Positions 49,101 to 57,600 of a stretch of DNA of 59,930 bases are shown piece by piece; the first letter of the stretch is position 1; each line of letters opens with the position of its first letter. The stretch comes from a virus. The notes below the pieces were generated by a model. That model did not search any database and had not been told where the DNA came from. It saw only the letters and a program-made list of their open reading frames with translations. Position numbers and translations under genes: made by a program. The DNA is taken from IMG/VR virus record IMGVR_UViG_3300035195_000113, positions 1 to 59,930 of that record. One strand, given 5' to 3'.

Positions 49101-50536
49101 TAATATTTACAATAAAGCTAGATAAACCTATACAATGGGCTCCAGAAGACAATGTACCAAACATATTAAATGGCTATCATTATAATACACCTATACAAAT
49201 AGGTACAACCTACGTTGACGAAGATGATTTAGACGGATTTACAACAGATAACCCAGGTATATGGGAGACTGAACCCAAAGAAGTTGCTGAGCTAGACATA
49301 TATTACGAGGCTAGTAATGCTTACGCTATTAGTACACATGGTAACGATATAGCTTTAGATTATCATAATTGCTATTCCTTTGCTAACGGAGTTGAATCTA
49401 ATAGAATAAGAGATGATTACAACGCTACATATATAGCTAAAGGAGTTAAAGCTAGTAGTACTTTAGCAGAGCAATACAATGAAGAGGTTAAAACTAATGG
49501 TTTAATATTTTCTGGTATATTTAACTCTACATCTAGTGTAAATAGACTAAACCAATTTATAATGGCAGAATCTATAACTAAAGATATTAACCCTTCTTAC
49601 GGAAGTATACAAAAGTTAGATACTAGAGATACGAACATATCTGTTTTCTGTGAAGATAAAGTATTAAGAATACTAACAAACAAAGACGCTTTGTTTAATG
49701 CTGACGGAAACGCTAATATAACTTCTAATAGAGCTGTGTTAGGCCAAGCTGTACCATATGTTGGTGAATTTGGCATAAGTAAAAACCCTGAAAGCTTTGC
49801 TAAGTATGGATTTAGAAGTTACTTTGCAGATAGAGCCAGAGGAGCTGTTTTAAGGCTATCTCAAGATGGTTTAGAATTAATATCAACAAAAGGTATGGGT
49901 GATTATTTTGGAGACAAACTAGCTGTTACTCAAATAGCTATTGGTGCTTATGATGAAGACAAAAGTTCTTATGATCTATCACTACAAAGTAACACAGTAA
50001 GAGGATCTGATGACACTGTTTCATACAAAGAGCAAGTTGGCGGTTGGCCAAGTAGAAAATCTTATATACCTGAAAGCGGTATTACTTTAAATAACATTTA
50101 TTATACATTTAAAAACGGTGAAATGTATTCTCACGATAATGAAATTAGAAATAACTTCTATGGAATCCAATATAATACTTCTGTTAAGTTAGTTATGAAT
50201 GAGATGCCTGATGTTGTTAAAGGTTTTAAAACATTAAACTACGAAGGATCTAAGCCTTATTACAAGCCTAACCTAACAGATGATCAGTATTATAATAATG
50301 TATTGCAATTTGGTTGGTATAATACAGCTGTAGAAACAGACTTGCAGTCAGGTATTGCTAATGAGTTCAAAGGAAAAGAAGGTAAGTTTTTCAATTACAT
50401 ACATGGCACAGGTACAACATTAAGTAATTTAGATACTAAAGAATTTTCTGTTCAAGGTATTGGTAACCTATCAAGTATATCAGGTGATGTTGCTCCAGCT
50501 AATATAACTATAACTTTAAAAGAAAACGACGACTAA
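46118..50536 (+). CDS. Tail stabilization-type protein, 1472 aa
   Basis: MPELKHHFRFGKMNKDLDERL then VPNGEYRDALNAQIA, EGNDVGTLQNVLGN. This start is the one I associate with stabilization/tail-tube proteins of Bacteroidota podoviruses (crAss-like and relatives). A long beta-rich body follows (beta-propeller-like stretches such as IYWFITGTSIDVIAEYDQY), and the C-terminus is a set of small beta domains. It should wrap or plug the short tail. Confidence is fairly high on family, lower on exact role. Confidence 0.75.
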   Translation: MPELKHHFRFGKMNKDLDERLVPNGEYRDALNAQIASSEGNDVGTLQNVLGNKLAYPSLMNIAGSKCIGSCRDSANDKIYWFITGTSIDVIAEYDQYTKTVSPVLVDTNNILDLSSSNLITGVNIIEGLLFFTDNRSEPKVVDIKKFKEGSSNFTTHTTLTTAYSTATYGFTLDDVTVIKKSPIEAPTIAMSASLRGGIVESVCIAKSFVDGSGEALTPGAHPDSNSNFTFQHNMNLQVGDRLKFTILDESEDDEVIATVIDILSFSPNSFKLNLDSISDGIVTGTQDWKVILMEDKSLFEFKFPRFAYRYKYDDGQYSAIGPFSQVAFLPDEFDYNPKKGFNKGMVNTLKKLTISNFVTSHLPKDVIEIDVLYKEDKSTNIYTVKSLKGSPENQDEEWTNNSMLIESEIIYKVLPSVQLLRPWDNVPKKAKAQEFSANRLIYANYTQQYDIKDVNNAEITPKFDVSIIQSDDSSYGVRTPGKSIKSMRTYQLGVVYKDAFGRETPVLTDTTGSIQLPKSQAVNWNVLNVKILSNPPSWATHYKYFLKETSAEYYNLAMDRHYPAEDGNVWLAFPSAERNKVNDETFLILKKRHDSDAFVEDEARYKIIAIENEAPDFLTISKVSKGIATADNNGNLFIDGGYPEKGTAQIRIPRSLWKPHFGGTTGSGDDIDLSTASIHTLSDLMVRVKKGNNVTKYYDIANIIYEPVAGNLEFVNTTTDCPDDKYWQINIEKTFDESDVNWLGTVGGGDTIQSVSMTVEIAQKVRKLKPEFQGRFFTKIYRDSSLEQNILQFGNIDEMRTIAQNNFWQVGNDAGTSLGANTGGNQSTRYNYWKKKDKGTGTNFGAGWFIPRFTKFYSWKDLGGEGDVNPNRDLGASSHPHTAVKNTQGYGIRQGETVIELAFHAFGDGASNSKSGQNSVKWGEWIKFGNTVAPQHKDFVNALQTTGNYIKFSGDPDQTAYQIKGYRRGGAIMFKGRNSNGNGRTGTFGSSRVVIFTIKLDKPIQWAPEDNVPNILNGYHYNTPIQIGTTYVDEDDLDGFTTDNPGIWETEPKEVAELDIYYEASNAYAISTHGNDIALDYHNCYSFANGVESNRIRDDYNATYIAKGVKASSTLAEQYNEEVKTNGLIFSGIFNSTSSVNRLNQFIMAESITKDINPSYGSIQKLDTRDTNISVFCEDKVLRILTNKDALFNADGNANITSNRAVLGQAVPYVGEFGISKNPESFAKYGFRSYFADRARGAVLRLSQDGLELISTKGMGDYFGDKLAVTQIAIGAYDEDKSSYDLSLQSNTVRGSDDTVSYKEQVGGWPSRKSYIPESGITLNNIYYTFKNGEMYSHDNEIRNNFYGIQYNTSVKLVMNEMPDVVKGFKTLNYEGSKPYYKPNLTDDQYYNNVLQFGWYNTAVETDLQSGIANEFKGKEGKFFNYIHGTGTTLSNLDTKEFSVQGIGNLSSISGDVAPANITITLKENDD

Positions 50537-50537
50537 T

Positions 50538-52337
50538 ATGGCACTTACTAATTGCACTATAAATTCAACATCAACACAGACACCAGGTGGTCAAGCTGTA
50601 GGTTCTTTAGCTAGTTTAGTTTTAAAAATAAAACCAGATAACGGTTACGTTTTACAAGCATTAGATTTTTCTAATAACACAGGTAGCGTTACTGGTATAG
50701 CTAGTATAACTTTAGCTAACTCATCGACTGCTTACGCTGATAATAACGAGATTTCTGTAACCGTAGATATAGATAATACATTTTCACCAAGTGCTGATGT
50801 TGATTTTGTTATAGATATAGATGGAGCGGCTATATTAAAAAAGCTTGTTCCACAAACGATAAACGGCACATATGATACTGCTGTAAGCAATGCAACACCA
50901 GCTAGTCAAACAGCTGTTCAGTACAGTGTGTTTGGAACACCAGGTAGTATAGTTAGTTTATTTAGTAAAACATTTACAGCTTCTTCTGGAAAGTTTTTTG
51001 AAACACCTCCTTCTTATGTTATATCTACTGGATCACAAGATACGTATATTATTACTGCTACAGACACATACACTAGTGATGTTTATTTAACAGCTAGAAC
51101 TTTTACGGTAAAAGGTAAAATACCTAGCCAAACTATAAATGGTGATAACATTGATTTTACAGCTAACGCTAGTGCCTCTATAGTAGCTGTATCAACAGGT
51201 AAGATAACAGCGTTTAGATTAGACACAAGCACTATGACTTACGATAGAGGTAATAGAAAACTAGTAATATATGGTGATGTAGGTGCTCAATTTAGGTTAG
51301 GTATGACTAACGAAGATAGTTTATCCTATAATTTTACAACTAGTGATTTTGTTAATGGAGCTTCGTTTACAGGCACTATACCTTCTTCTGGTTCAATCTT
51401 ATTTGATATAAATATACCAGCTGTAACTGACGATGACTTATATAGCTTTACACTAAGCACTGTGCCTTTTAGTGGATCTCAACTAGCGGCTAACATAGAT
51501 TCTAACGGAGATCAAGTTGCTAACTTTTCAATATCACAAATAGGTGATGTAACGTATACCGTAACAACAGATTCGGCTAGTGATTCAAGAACATACACAA
51601 GTAACCCATCAGCAGTACATATTGGCCAACCGTTTGTAGAGTATGATTTTGTAAAAACTGTTACATCTGTTTTAACTTTAACTGATAATGCAGATATAGT
51701 TTTAACAAGACTACCACTACCTGAAGATTTTACAGCTTTAAACACTGATTCTTCTTCTGCTACTGATTCTTCTATAGATATAACAAGCGTAACAGTAAAC
51801 CCGCCTCTTGTAGGTGCTTCTGGAAACCAAAGTTTAGCTATTACCGTGGTGTCTACTATAGATTACTTTGGATCAACAGCTTCTTCACACACGCTAGATT
51901 TAGGTAATTTTATAGCAGCAGAAAGTATTTCTGGAGTTTCTGGATTTAGATTATACACACCTACAGTAACAGGTGTTAGTGGTCTTATAATAGGTCCAGC
52001 AAGAGCTAGTTATACTGTTCTTAACGGTATTTCAGGTACTAACACTAAAAGTATTGCATATGGAACTCCTAGTGGAACAAACATAACTAGTGGATCTGGT
52101 GTGTTATATGGTAACTTCTACGGAAATAGCTTACAGCAAATATCGCTTAGTATATCCGCAACAAGTTCTTCAGCTTTCAACACGACACAAAGTTTAACAA
52201 TATCACCTAATAATTTAGTTGGTCAAGCTCCAGCACAAGATTTACATTATACTTGGACGGCTAAAACAGACGAGATAATAGACGCTAGTTCTGATATGAC
52301 TTTTAATATAACCGTTGGTCTATTTAACAACCCATAA
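50538..52337 (+). CDS. Beta-rich virion protein, 599 aa
   Basis: Ser/Thr/Asn-rich, with repeated beta-sandwich-like segments of about 90-100 residues (SVTVDIDNTFSPSADVDFVID, QTINGTYDTAV, PSQTINGDNIDF). It looks like several Ig-like domains in a row. It lies after the stabilization-type gene with a one-base stop-N-ATG junction, and is probably a tail surface or tail-decoration protein. Confidence 0.6.
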   Translation: MALTNCTINSTSTQTPGGQAVGSLASLVLKIKPDNGYVLQALDFSNNTGSVTGIASITLANSSTAYADNNEISVTVDIDNTFSPSADVDFVIDIDGAAILKKLVPQTINGTYDTAVSNATPASQTAVQYSVFGTPGSIVSLFSKTFTASSGKFFETPPSYVISTGSQDTYIITATDTYTSDVYLTARTFTVKGKIPSQTINGDNIDFTANASASIVAVSTGKITAFRLDTSTMTYDRGNRKLVIYGDVGAQFRLGMTNEDSLSYNFTTSDFVNGASFTGTIPSSGSILFDINIPAVTDDDLYSFTLSTVPFSGSQLAANIDSNGDQVANFSISQIGDVTYTVTTDSASDSRTYTSNPSAVHIGQPFVEYDFVKTVTSVLTLTDNADIVLTRLPLPEDFTALNTDSSSATDSSIDITSVTVNPPLVGASGNQSLAITVVSTIDYFGSTASSHTLDLGNFIAAESISGVSGFRLYTPTVTGVSGLIIGPARASYTVLNGISGTNTKSIAYGTPSGTNITSGSGVLYGNFYGNSLQQISLSISATSSSAFNTTQSLTISPNNLVGQAPAQDLHYTWTAKTDEIIDASSDMTFNITVGLFNNP

Positions 52338-52348
52338 AATAAAATAGC

Positions 52349-52693
52349 ATGGCTAATATAACATTAACATTTTTAAACCCAGTACAGGATTCTGTTCAAA
52401 TAGGTGATATAGCTTATTTTTCTTCGACATCTACTGTTGGTAATTTTAATACCGCTGGAACTATAAATAAAATTGGAGCAATAACAGCTGTTACAGATTT
52501 ATCAATATCTTGTGACATAGAGCCATTTGCGGTTAGACCATCAGCAAATGATTTTATATTGTTTAGTAAAGATAATCAAGCTAACATGGCTAGTATAGCT
52601 GGATACTACGCTGAAGTTGATATGCAAAACAACGATACAGCTGCTGCGGAAATATTCACAGTGAGCTCTGAGGTGGTTGAAAGTAGTAAATAA
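52349..52693 (+). CDS. Small beta-rich virion protein, 114 aa
   Basis: MANITLTFLNPVQDSVQIGD, then IAYFSSTSTVGNFNTAGTI; ends FTVSSEVVESSK. Beta strands with hydrophobic positions, no catalytic residues. It is likely a tail component or cap between the Ig-like protein and the ejection-type proteins. Confidence 0.6.
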   Translation: MANITLTFLNPVQDSVQIGDIAYFSSTSTVGNFNTAGTINKIGAITAVTDLSISCDIEPFAVRPSANDFILFSKDNQANMASIAGYYAEVDMQNNDTAAAEIFTVSSEVVESSK

Positions 52694-52728
52694 CATGTAA
52701 TAATAATAGATATAACAAAATATAAAGT

Positions 52729-53400
52729 ATGGATCCATCAATGGTAATTGGAGGCGTTAAAGCCTTAACTAGTATAGCCGGAGGAATTATCGGAAGCGGT
52801 AAAAGAAAACGAGAACAAAGACAGGCTCAAGCTGGTTACGATAAAACGTTGGCTAGATTAGAGAACATGGACACATCTAATCCTTATGCTAACCAACAGA
52901 ATGTCTACGAAGACTTAACTGTTAATACGCAGCAAGCTGATATGTTAGCTGGTCAACAACAACAATCATTGTCAAATACAATGGGTGCTTTACAAGGTGC
53001 AGCCGGTGGATCTGGTATAGCTGCGTTAGCTCAATCAATGGCTAATCAACAATCACAAAACTTACAACAAGCAACCTCTAGTATAGGGCAGCAAGAATCA
53101 CAAAATCAACAACTAGCGGCTCAACAAGCAGGTCAAATGCAAACTAATATGGCTCAGGGAGATATGATGTCTAGGCAAATGGAAGCTAGCAAAACAACAG
53201 GTATGTTGGGTAGAGCTGGCCAAAGGTTATCAGCTGCTAATCAAGCAAGGCAACAAGCTACAAACTCTATAATGGGTGGAGTTGGAGAACTAGCCGGTAT
53301 GGGTGCAACTTTCTTACCAGGAGGAGCTAATAACGCATTAAATAAAAACGCACCTGGCGCATCAGGCCAGATAACGCCTCCACCAGGTGGTGTAGCTTAA
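52729..53400 (+). CDS. Probable internal (ejection) virion protein, 223 aa
   Basis: N-terminal MVIGGVKALTSIAGGIIG is a Gly/Ala-rich membrane-active segment, followed by KRKREQRQAQAGYD and a long Gln/Ala-rich helical region, then GVGELAGMGATFLPGGAN. The pattern is that of T7 gp14-like small ejection proteins that enter the cell envelope during DNA delivery. Family by composition and position. Confidence 0.65.
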   Translation: MDPSMVIGGVKALTSIAGGIIGSGKRKREQRQAQAGYDKTLARLENMDTSNPYANQQNVYEDLTVNTQQADMLAGQQQQSLSNTMGALQGAAGGSGIAALAQSMANQQSQNLQQATSSIGQQESQNQQLAAQQAGQMQTNMAQGDMMSRQMEASKTTGMLGRAGQRLSAANQARQQATNSIMGGVGELAGMGATFLPGGANNALNKNAPGASGQITPPPGGVA

Positions 53401-53414
53401 TTAACAATATATAT

Positions 53415-54677
53415 ATGGAACTACCAGATTACTCAGGAGCAAAAGTTGGTCAAGTGACTAACGTCGATGCGATGAATAACTCTAAGATGTTAGATAAACA
53501 TTTTGAAGAACAAATGAATAGTATTGTTGCTCGAAAAAGACAACAAAAAATAGAAGAAGCTAGAGCTAATGGTAAGGTTGAAAAATATCTTAACAGTATG
53601 CCTGATGGTATAGACACTAGTAAGTTACCACAAAAATACATACCTGGTGTTCAAGAGTGGGCTAAAGAAAGACAATTAGAGTTTGCTCAACTAGCTCAAC
53701 AAGCTGCTACAGCAGAAAGTAATGGTGATTTTTCAAACAGTGTTTTAATTAAAAGTGAAATGAGTAAAATAGAAAGCTCATTTAGAAACTTAGATGGTCA
53801 ACTTACTTCGTTTAAATCCTATAAAGATAACTTTTTAGATGATAGCCAAAACGGTATGGTTAGCAACTCTGTAAATACTAATAAAAGAAATTTATTATCT
53901 TCTGTATATACTGATGAGTTAAATATGAGTTTTGATGAAAGTGGTGGAATTACATTTGTTAACGAAGAAGGTGGTTATGTTAAGTTTGACGAAATACCTG
54001 ATTATACTGTAAAAAACAATAAAGGTGCTAGCGAGATATTAAATATGAATGAAGCTGTTTATAAAAGTGGAGTAATGAGTCCTAGCTCAGAAAGGTTATA
54101 TAGAATGAAACTACAAAATATAACCAAGTCAAGAGATGAAGTAATGTCTTTAGCTACTGATGATTTTATAACAGAAGGTGGTCTTGGTATAATGGACGAT
54201 GACTTGTTGTACAACGAAGAAAGAACTGATGAGCTTAGAAATATGGTTATAGATTCTTATATGAACATGTTTAAAGAAACCGCATCAACCAGTGTTAAAG
54301 AAAAGGCTAACAGAACAAGAACAAAAACTAGAAGCGGTAGCGCAACTGAAAGAAAATACGGAACAGTATTAAACAATATGTTTAAAGGTTTAAGTAATTT
54401 TGCAAATGGTGACGGAGGTTCTTTAACAGCTTACTCTAAGGGTCAATTTTTAGATAACGAAGACGGTACTGGTGATCTTATATATAGCGACGAAGTTATA
54501 AGTCTAGGTAAAGAATTAAATGAAAACACTATTTATAGAATATTAAAAAAAGAAGGTGTACCAGATAACATGATACCTTCTTTAGAAGAAATTAGAGAAA
54601 TGATAAATGGTGGTAGTAGTGAAGAACAAGCTACAGAACCATCAGCAGCAGATTTAATAGCTAAATACTCGAATTAA
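53415..54677 (+). CDS. Probable internal/ejection protein, 420 aa
   Basis: Starts MELPDYSGAKVGQVTNVDAM; PDYSG is shared with two proteins far upstream. The remainder is helical and charged (LDKHFEEQMNSIVARKRQQK, RTRTKTRSGSATERKYG), ending in EEQATEPSAADLIAKYSN. The position between the gp14-like gene and the giant protein suits an ejected core protein. Not a named family. Confidence 0.6.
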   Translation: MELPDYSGAKVGQVTNVDAMNNSKMLDKHFEEQMNSIVARKRQQKIEEARANGKVEKYLNSMPDGIDTSKLPQKYIPGVQEWAKERQLEFAQLAQQAATAESNGDFSNSVLIKSEMSKIESSFRNLDGQLTSFKSYKDNFLDDSQNGMVSNSVNTNKRNLLSSVYTDELNMSFDESGGITFVNEEGGYVKFDEIPDYTVKNNKGASEILNMNEAVYKSGVMSPSSERLYRMKLQNITKSRDEVMSLATDDFITEGGLGIMDDDLLYNEERTDELRNMVIDSYMNMFKETASTSVKEKANRTRTKTRSGSATERKYGTVLNNMFKGLSNFANGDGGSLTAYSKGQFLDNEDGTGDLIYSDEVISLGKELNENTIYRILKKEGVPDNMIPSLEEIREMINGGSSEEQATEPSAADLIAKYSN

Positions 54678-54679
54678 AT

Positions 54680-57600
54680 ATGGAAGAATTAGAATTGATC
54701 GTCCAAAGAATGATGGACGCTGGTGAGTCAGAGGAAAACATTAAAGCAGTCGTGCAGGAGTTTTCTGCGGGAAAGCAAACGGATCCTGTAAATGTGGAGG
54801 CAAATGCGGGGTCGGAAAAAGATATGGCCTCAAGATCGGAAGATGGTTTATCGGCTTGGCAGTCGGTTAAAAACTCATTTTCAAATATGTTCGAGCAAGT
54901 TGGCGATCTTGGTGAATTTTGGCTCGATCCAGGTGGTGAAGGTGAAGGTGCTAGATCCTCTTTAGATGTCGCGACTAACGCTGTTTACGCGGGTATTTTT
55001 GGTCAAGATGCCTTAGATAATTATGTTAAAGAGAAGGGTGAAGACTCATGGATGGCCCAAGGTCTTGGTAGTGATAAAACTCTAGAGTCAATAAAAAAAC
55101 ACGAAAAAGAAAAACAAGAATCCAAGCAAACCTTAGGCATCATTGAAAGTGCGAAAGAAGGTGATATTGGAGGTCTTTTAGCTGGAGGTGTAAATGCTAT
55201 TACTAGCATGATTGGTAGTGTTGCTTATGGAGTCGGTACGTTAGGTACTGGATTCTTTATGGATTATGTTGCTGAAAATTATATTGAGTTTAATAAACTA
55301 AAAGCTGAAAACCTAGGTATAAGCCTTGATGAGTTAATAAATAGTGGGAAAGCTGATCACGCAACACCAATAGGTATGGGTGCTATATCAACTGGTTTGG
55401 AACTTGTTGGTTTAGGTACTGTTTTGAAAGCAGGAAAAGGAGCTATTAAAGGCTCTTCAAGCACAGGTTTAATAGGCAGCGCTAATAAGTATATAGCTGA
55501 AAAATTAATATACAGCTCTAGCGCTAGAAAAGCTGTGTCAATTTTAGGTGCTGGTTCTACTGAATTTACAACAGAAATACTACAACATGCTTCTGACGAG
55601 ATAAATAGAGAATTTGGTAGTGTAGCTGGAACCGATAAGGAGGCTGAAATAGCTAAAACTTTTGTAGATGCTATAACTAGCGAAGAAGGACTAGAGGCTG
55701 GTATACAGGGTTTCCTCGGTGGAGGTGGAATGGTTGGAGGATCTTACTCAGCTAAAGCTATGAGCACTATACGTAGCACTGTTGATGGTAATAAGATTGA
55801 TAAAGATATAACTGAATTATCAAACTTAAGAAATCAACACAAAAACGCAACAGACAAAGACGTTAAAGAAGGTATACAAATAGAGATAGATAAAAAAGAA
55901 TCAGAAATATCAGACTCTATAAGAAAAGGTAATGAAATATACAACAGCCTTAACAGTGATCAGATAAGTGAAATAGAAAGTTTAACAGACTTAGCTGACG
56001 TGGCTGCTTTCAAAATAACTGATTTAAACAAGAAGCTTAGAAGAGGAGATATAACACAGTCTCAATATGATTCAGCTTCTATAGGTTTTAAAAACCAGTA
56101 TAAAAAAGCAAGACAGTCTTTAATAGACATGAACCTTGAAAAAAATATTGAGTTTGCTAAAAAAGAAGCAGAATCAAGAGGTTTAAAATTCAGAGTGTAC
56201 GAAACAACTAAAGCATTGCAAAAAGCAATGAATAGGTTTAAAACTAGTAAAGAAAATAAGCAAGAATTTAAAGATAACAAAGGTAATATACATGGTTTTA
56301 GTATAGGCAACGAGATTTTTATTAATAAAGAGGTTGCTAGGGAACAGGGAGCTATAAACGTAGGTGCTCACGAGGTTTTACACCCTATTTTTAATAAGTT
56401 AATTGGAGATGTTAAGAACCAAGGTAAATACGTCAAGCAGTTTAGAAAATCAATGACATCTGCTCAACGTAGTTTTGTGGATAACCAAATGAAAGAAAGA
56501 GGTTATACTAGCAAAGATCAATATAATACTGAGTATATAAACGTTTTCTCTGATGCTTTAAGAAACAAACAAATAAACTACGATAAAAACACATTTGAGA
56601 AAATAGGTGATGCTGTTTTAAGTATTATAAAACCAAAAGGATATGAAAATGCTTCTTTTGCAAATGGTAAGGAGGTTTATAACTTTATAAAAGAATATGA
56701 CAAAAGTATACAACAAGGAAAACTAACTAAATCAGCTAAAAAAGCCTTAGGTGACGTAGATCTTAGCGATGCTAGTCTTGAAGGTTCGATGCAGCAGAGT
56801 CAAGAAGCTGTTCAAGAAGTTAATGATATATACAACAATACTACGGATAAACAAATTGCAGGTTTTGACATAGCTGATAAATATAGAGGAATGGCTGAAT
56901 CTGTGTTTAATAGTTTAAAGGAAGGTAGTAATTATACGCAGAATCAAAAAGAGGTATTTAACGGTAAGAAAGAAGATATGCTTGCTATGATGTTGTATGA
57001 TAAAATACCTAGCCAAAAAGAAGACTCTAAAGCTAGGAATGTAGTTGGTTTAGTTCAAGACTTTGAATCTAAAAAACAAAAATATAATAACGTTGCCGCT
57101 TATGTAAATACTTTTTTCAAAGAAAGATCTAAAGAAGTATTTAAGTATTTTTCTAAAGATGCTGTTAACGAAGGTTTAACTAAGGAGGACGGTACTCTTA
57201 AGACTGCTGTTAGTAGTAAAACAAACGAAACATCTAATATAGACCAAGGCAAGAAGGCTAGAAAACTAAGCAGCTTTGATAAACTAATGAAAGGTGACAA
57301 GTCTTTTGTTGACCCTAAAATAAAAAGCAATATAATAACAAAGCTTACTAAAAACTTAAAAAGAATAGCTTTTAAAGGTAGGTTTAATGCTGAAAACATA
57401 ACTAACGAAATTAAAAGTTTAATAAAGCAAGAGATAGAAAACACTGTTGTTAAACGTATGGGTAAGATCAGTAAAACAAAAACTGGTGTTATCGTTAGTG
57501 AAGAGTATAAGAGCTTCCACAGTGAAAACTTTAACTCCATAATTAAAGCTCTACCTATATCTGTTATAAAGAAAAAATATCTTAAACTATTTAATTCTAA

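Noticed and set aside
57100-57540. 146-aa minus-strand ORF with hydrophobic look
   Set aside because: Antisense to the giant virion protein; apparent membrane segments come from Lys/Asn codons read backwards.
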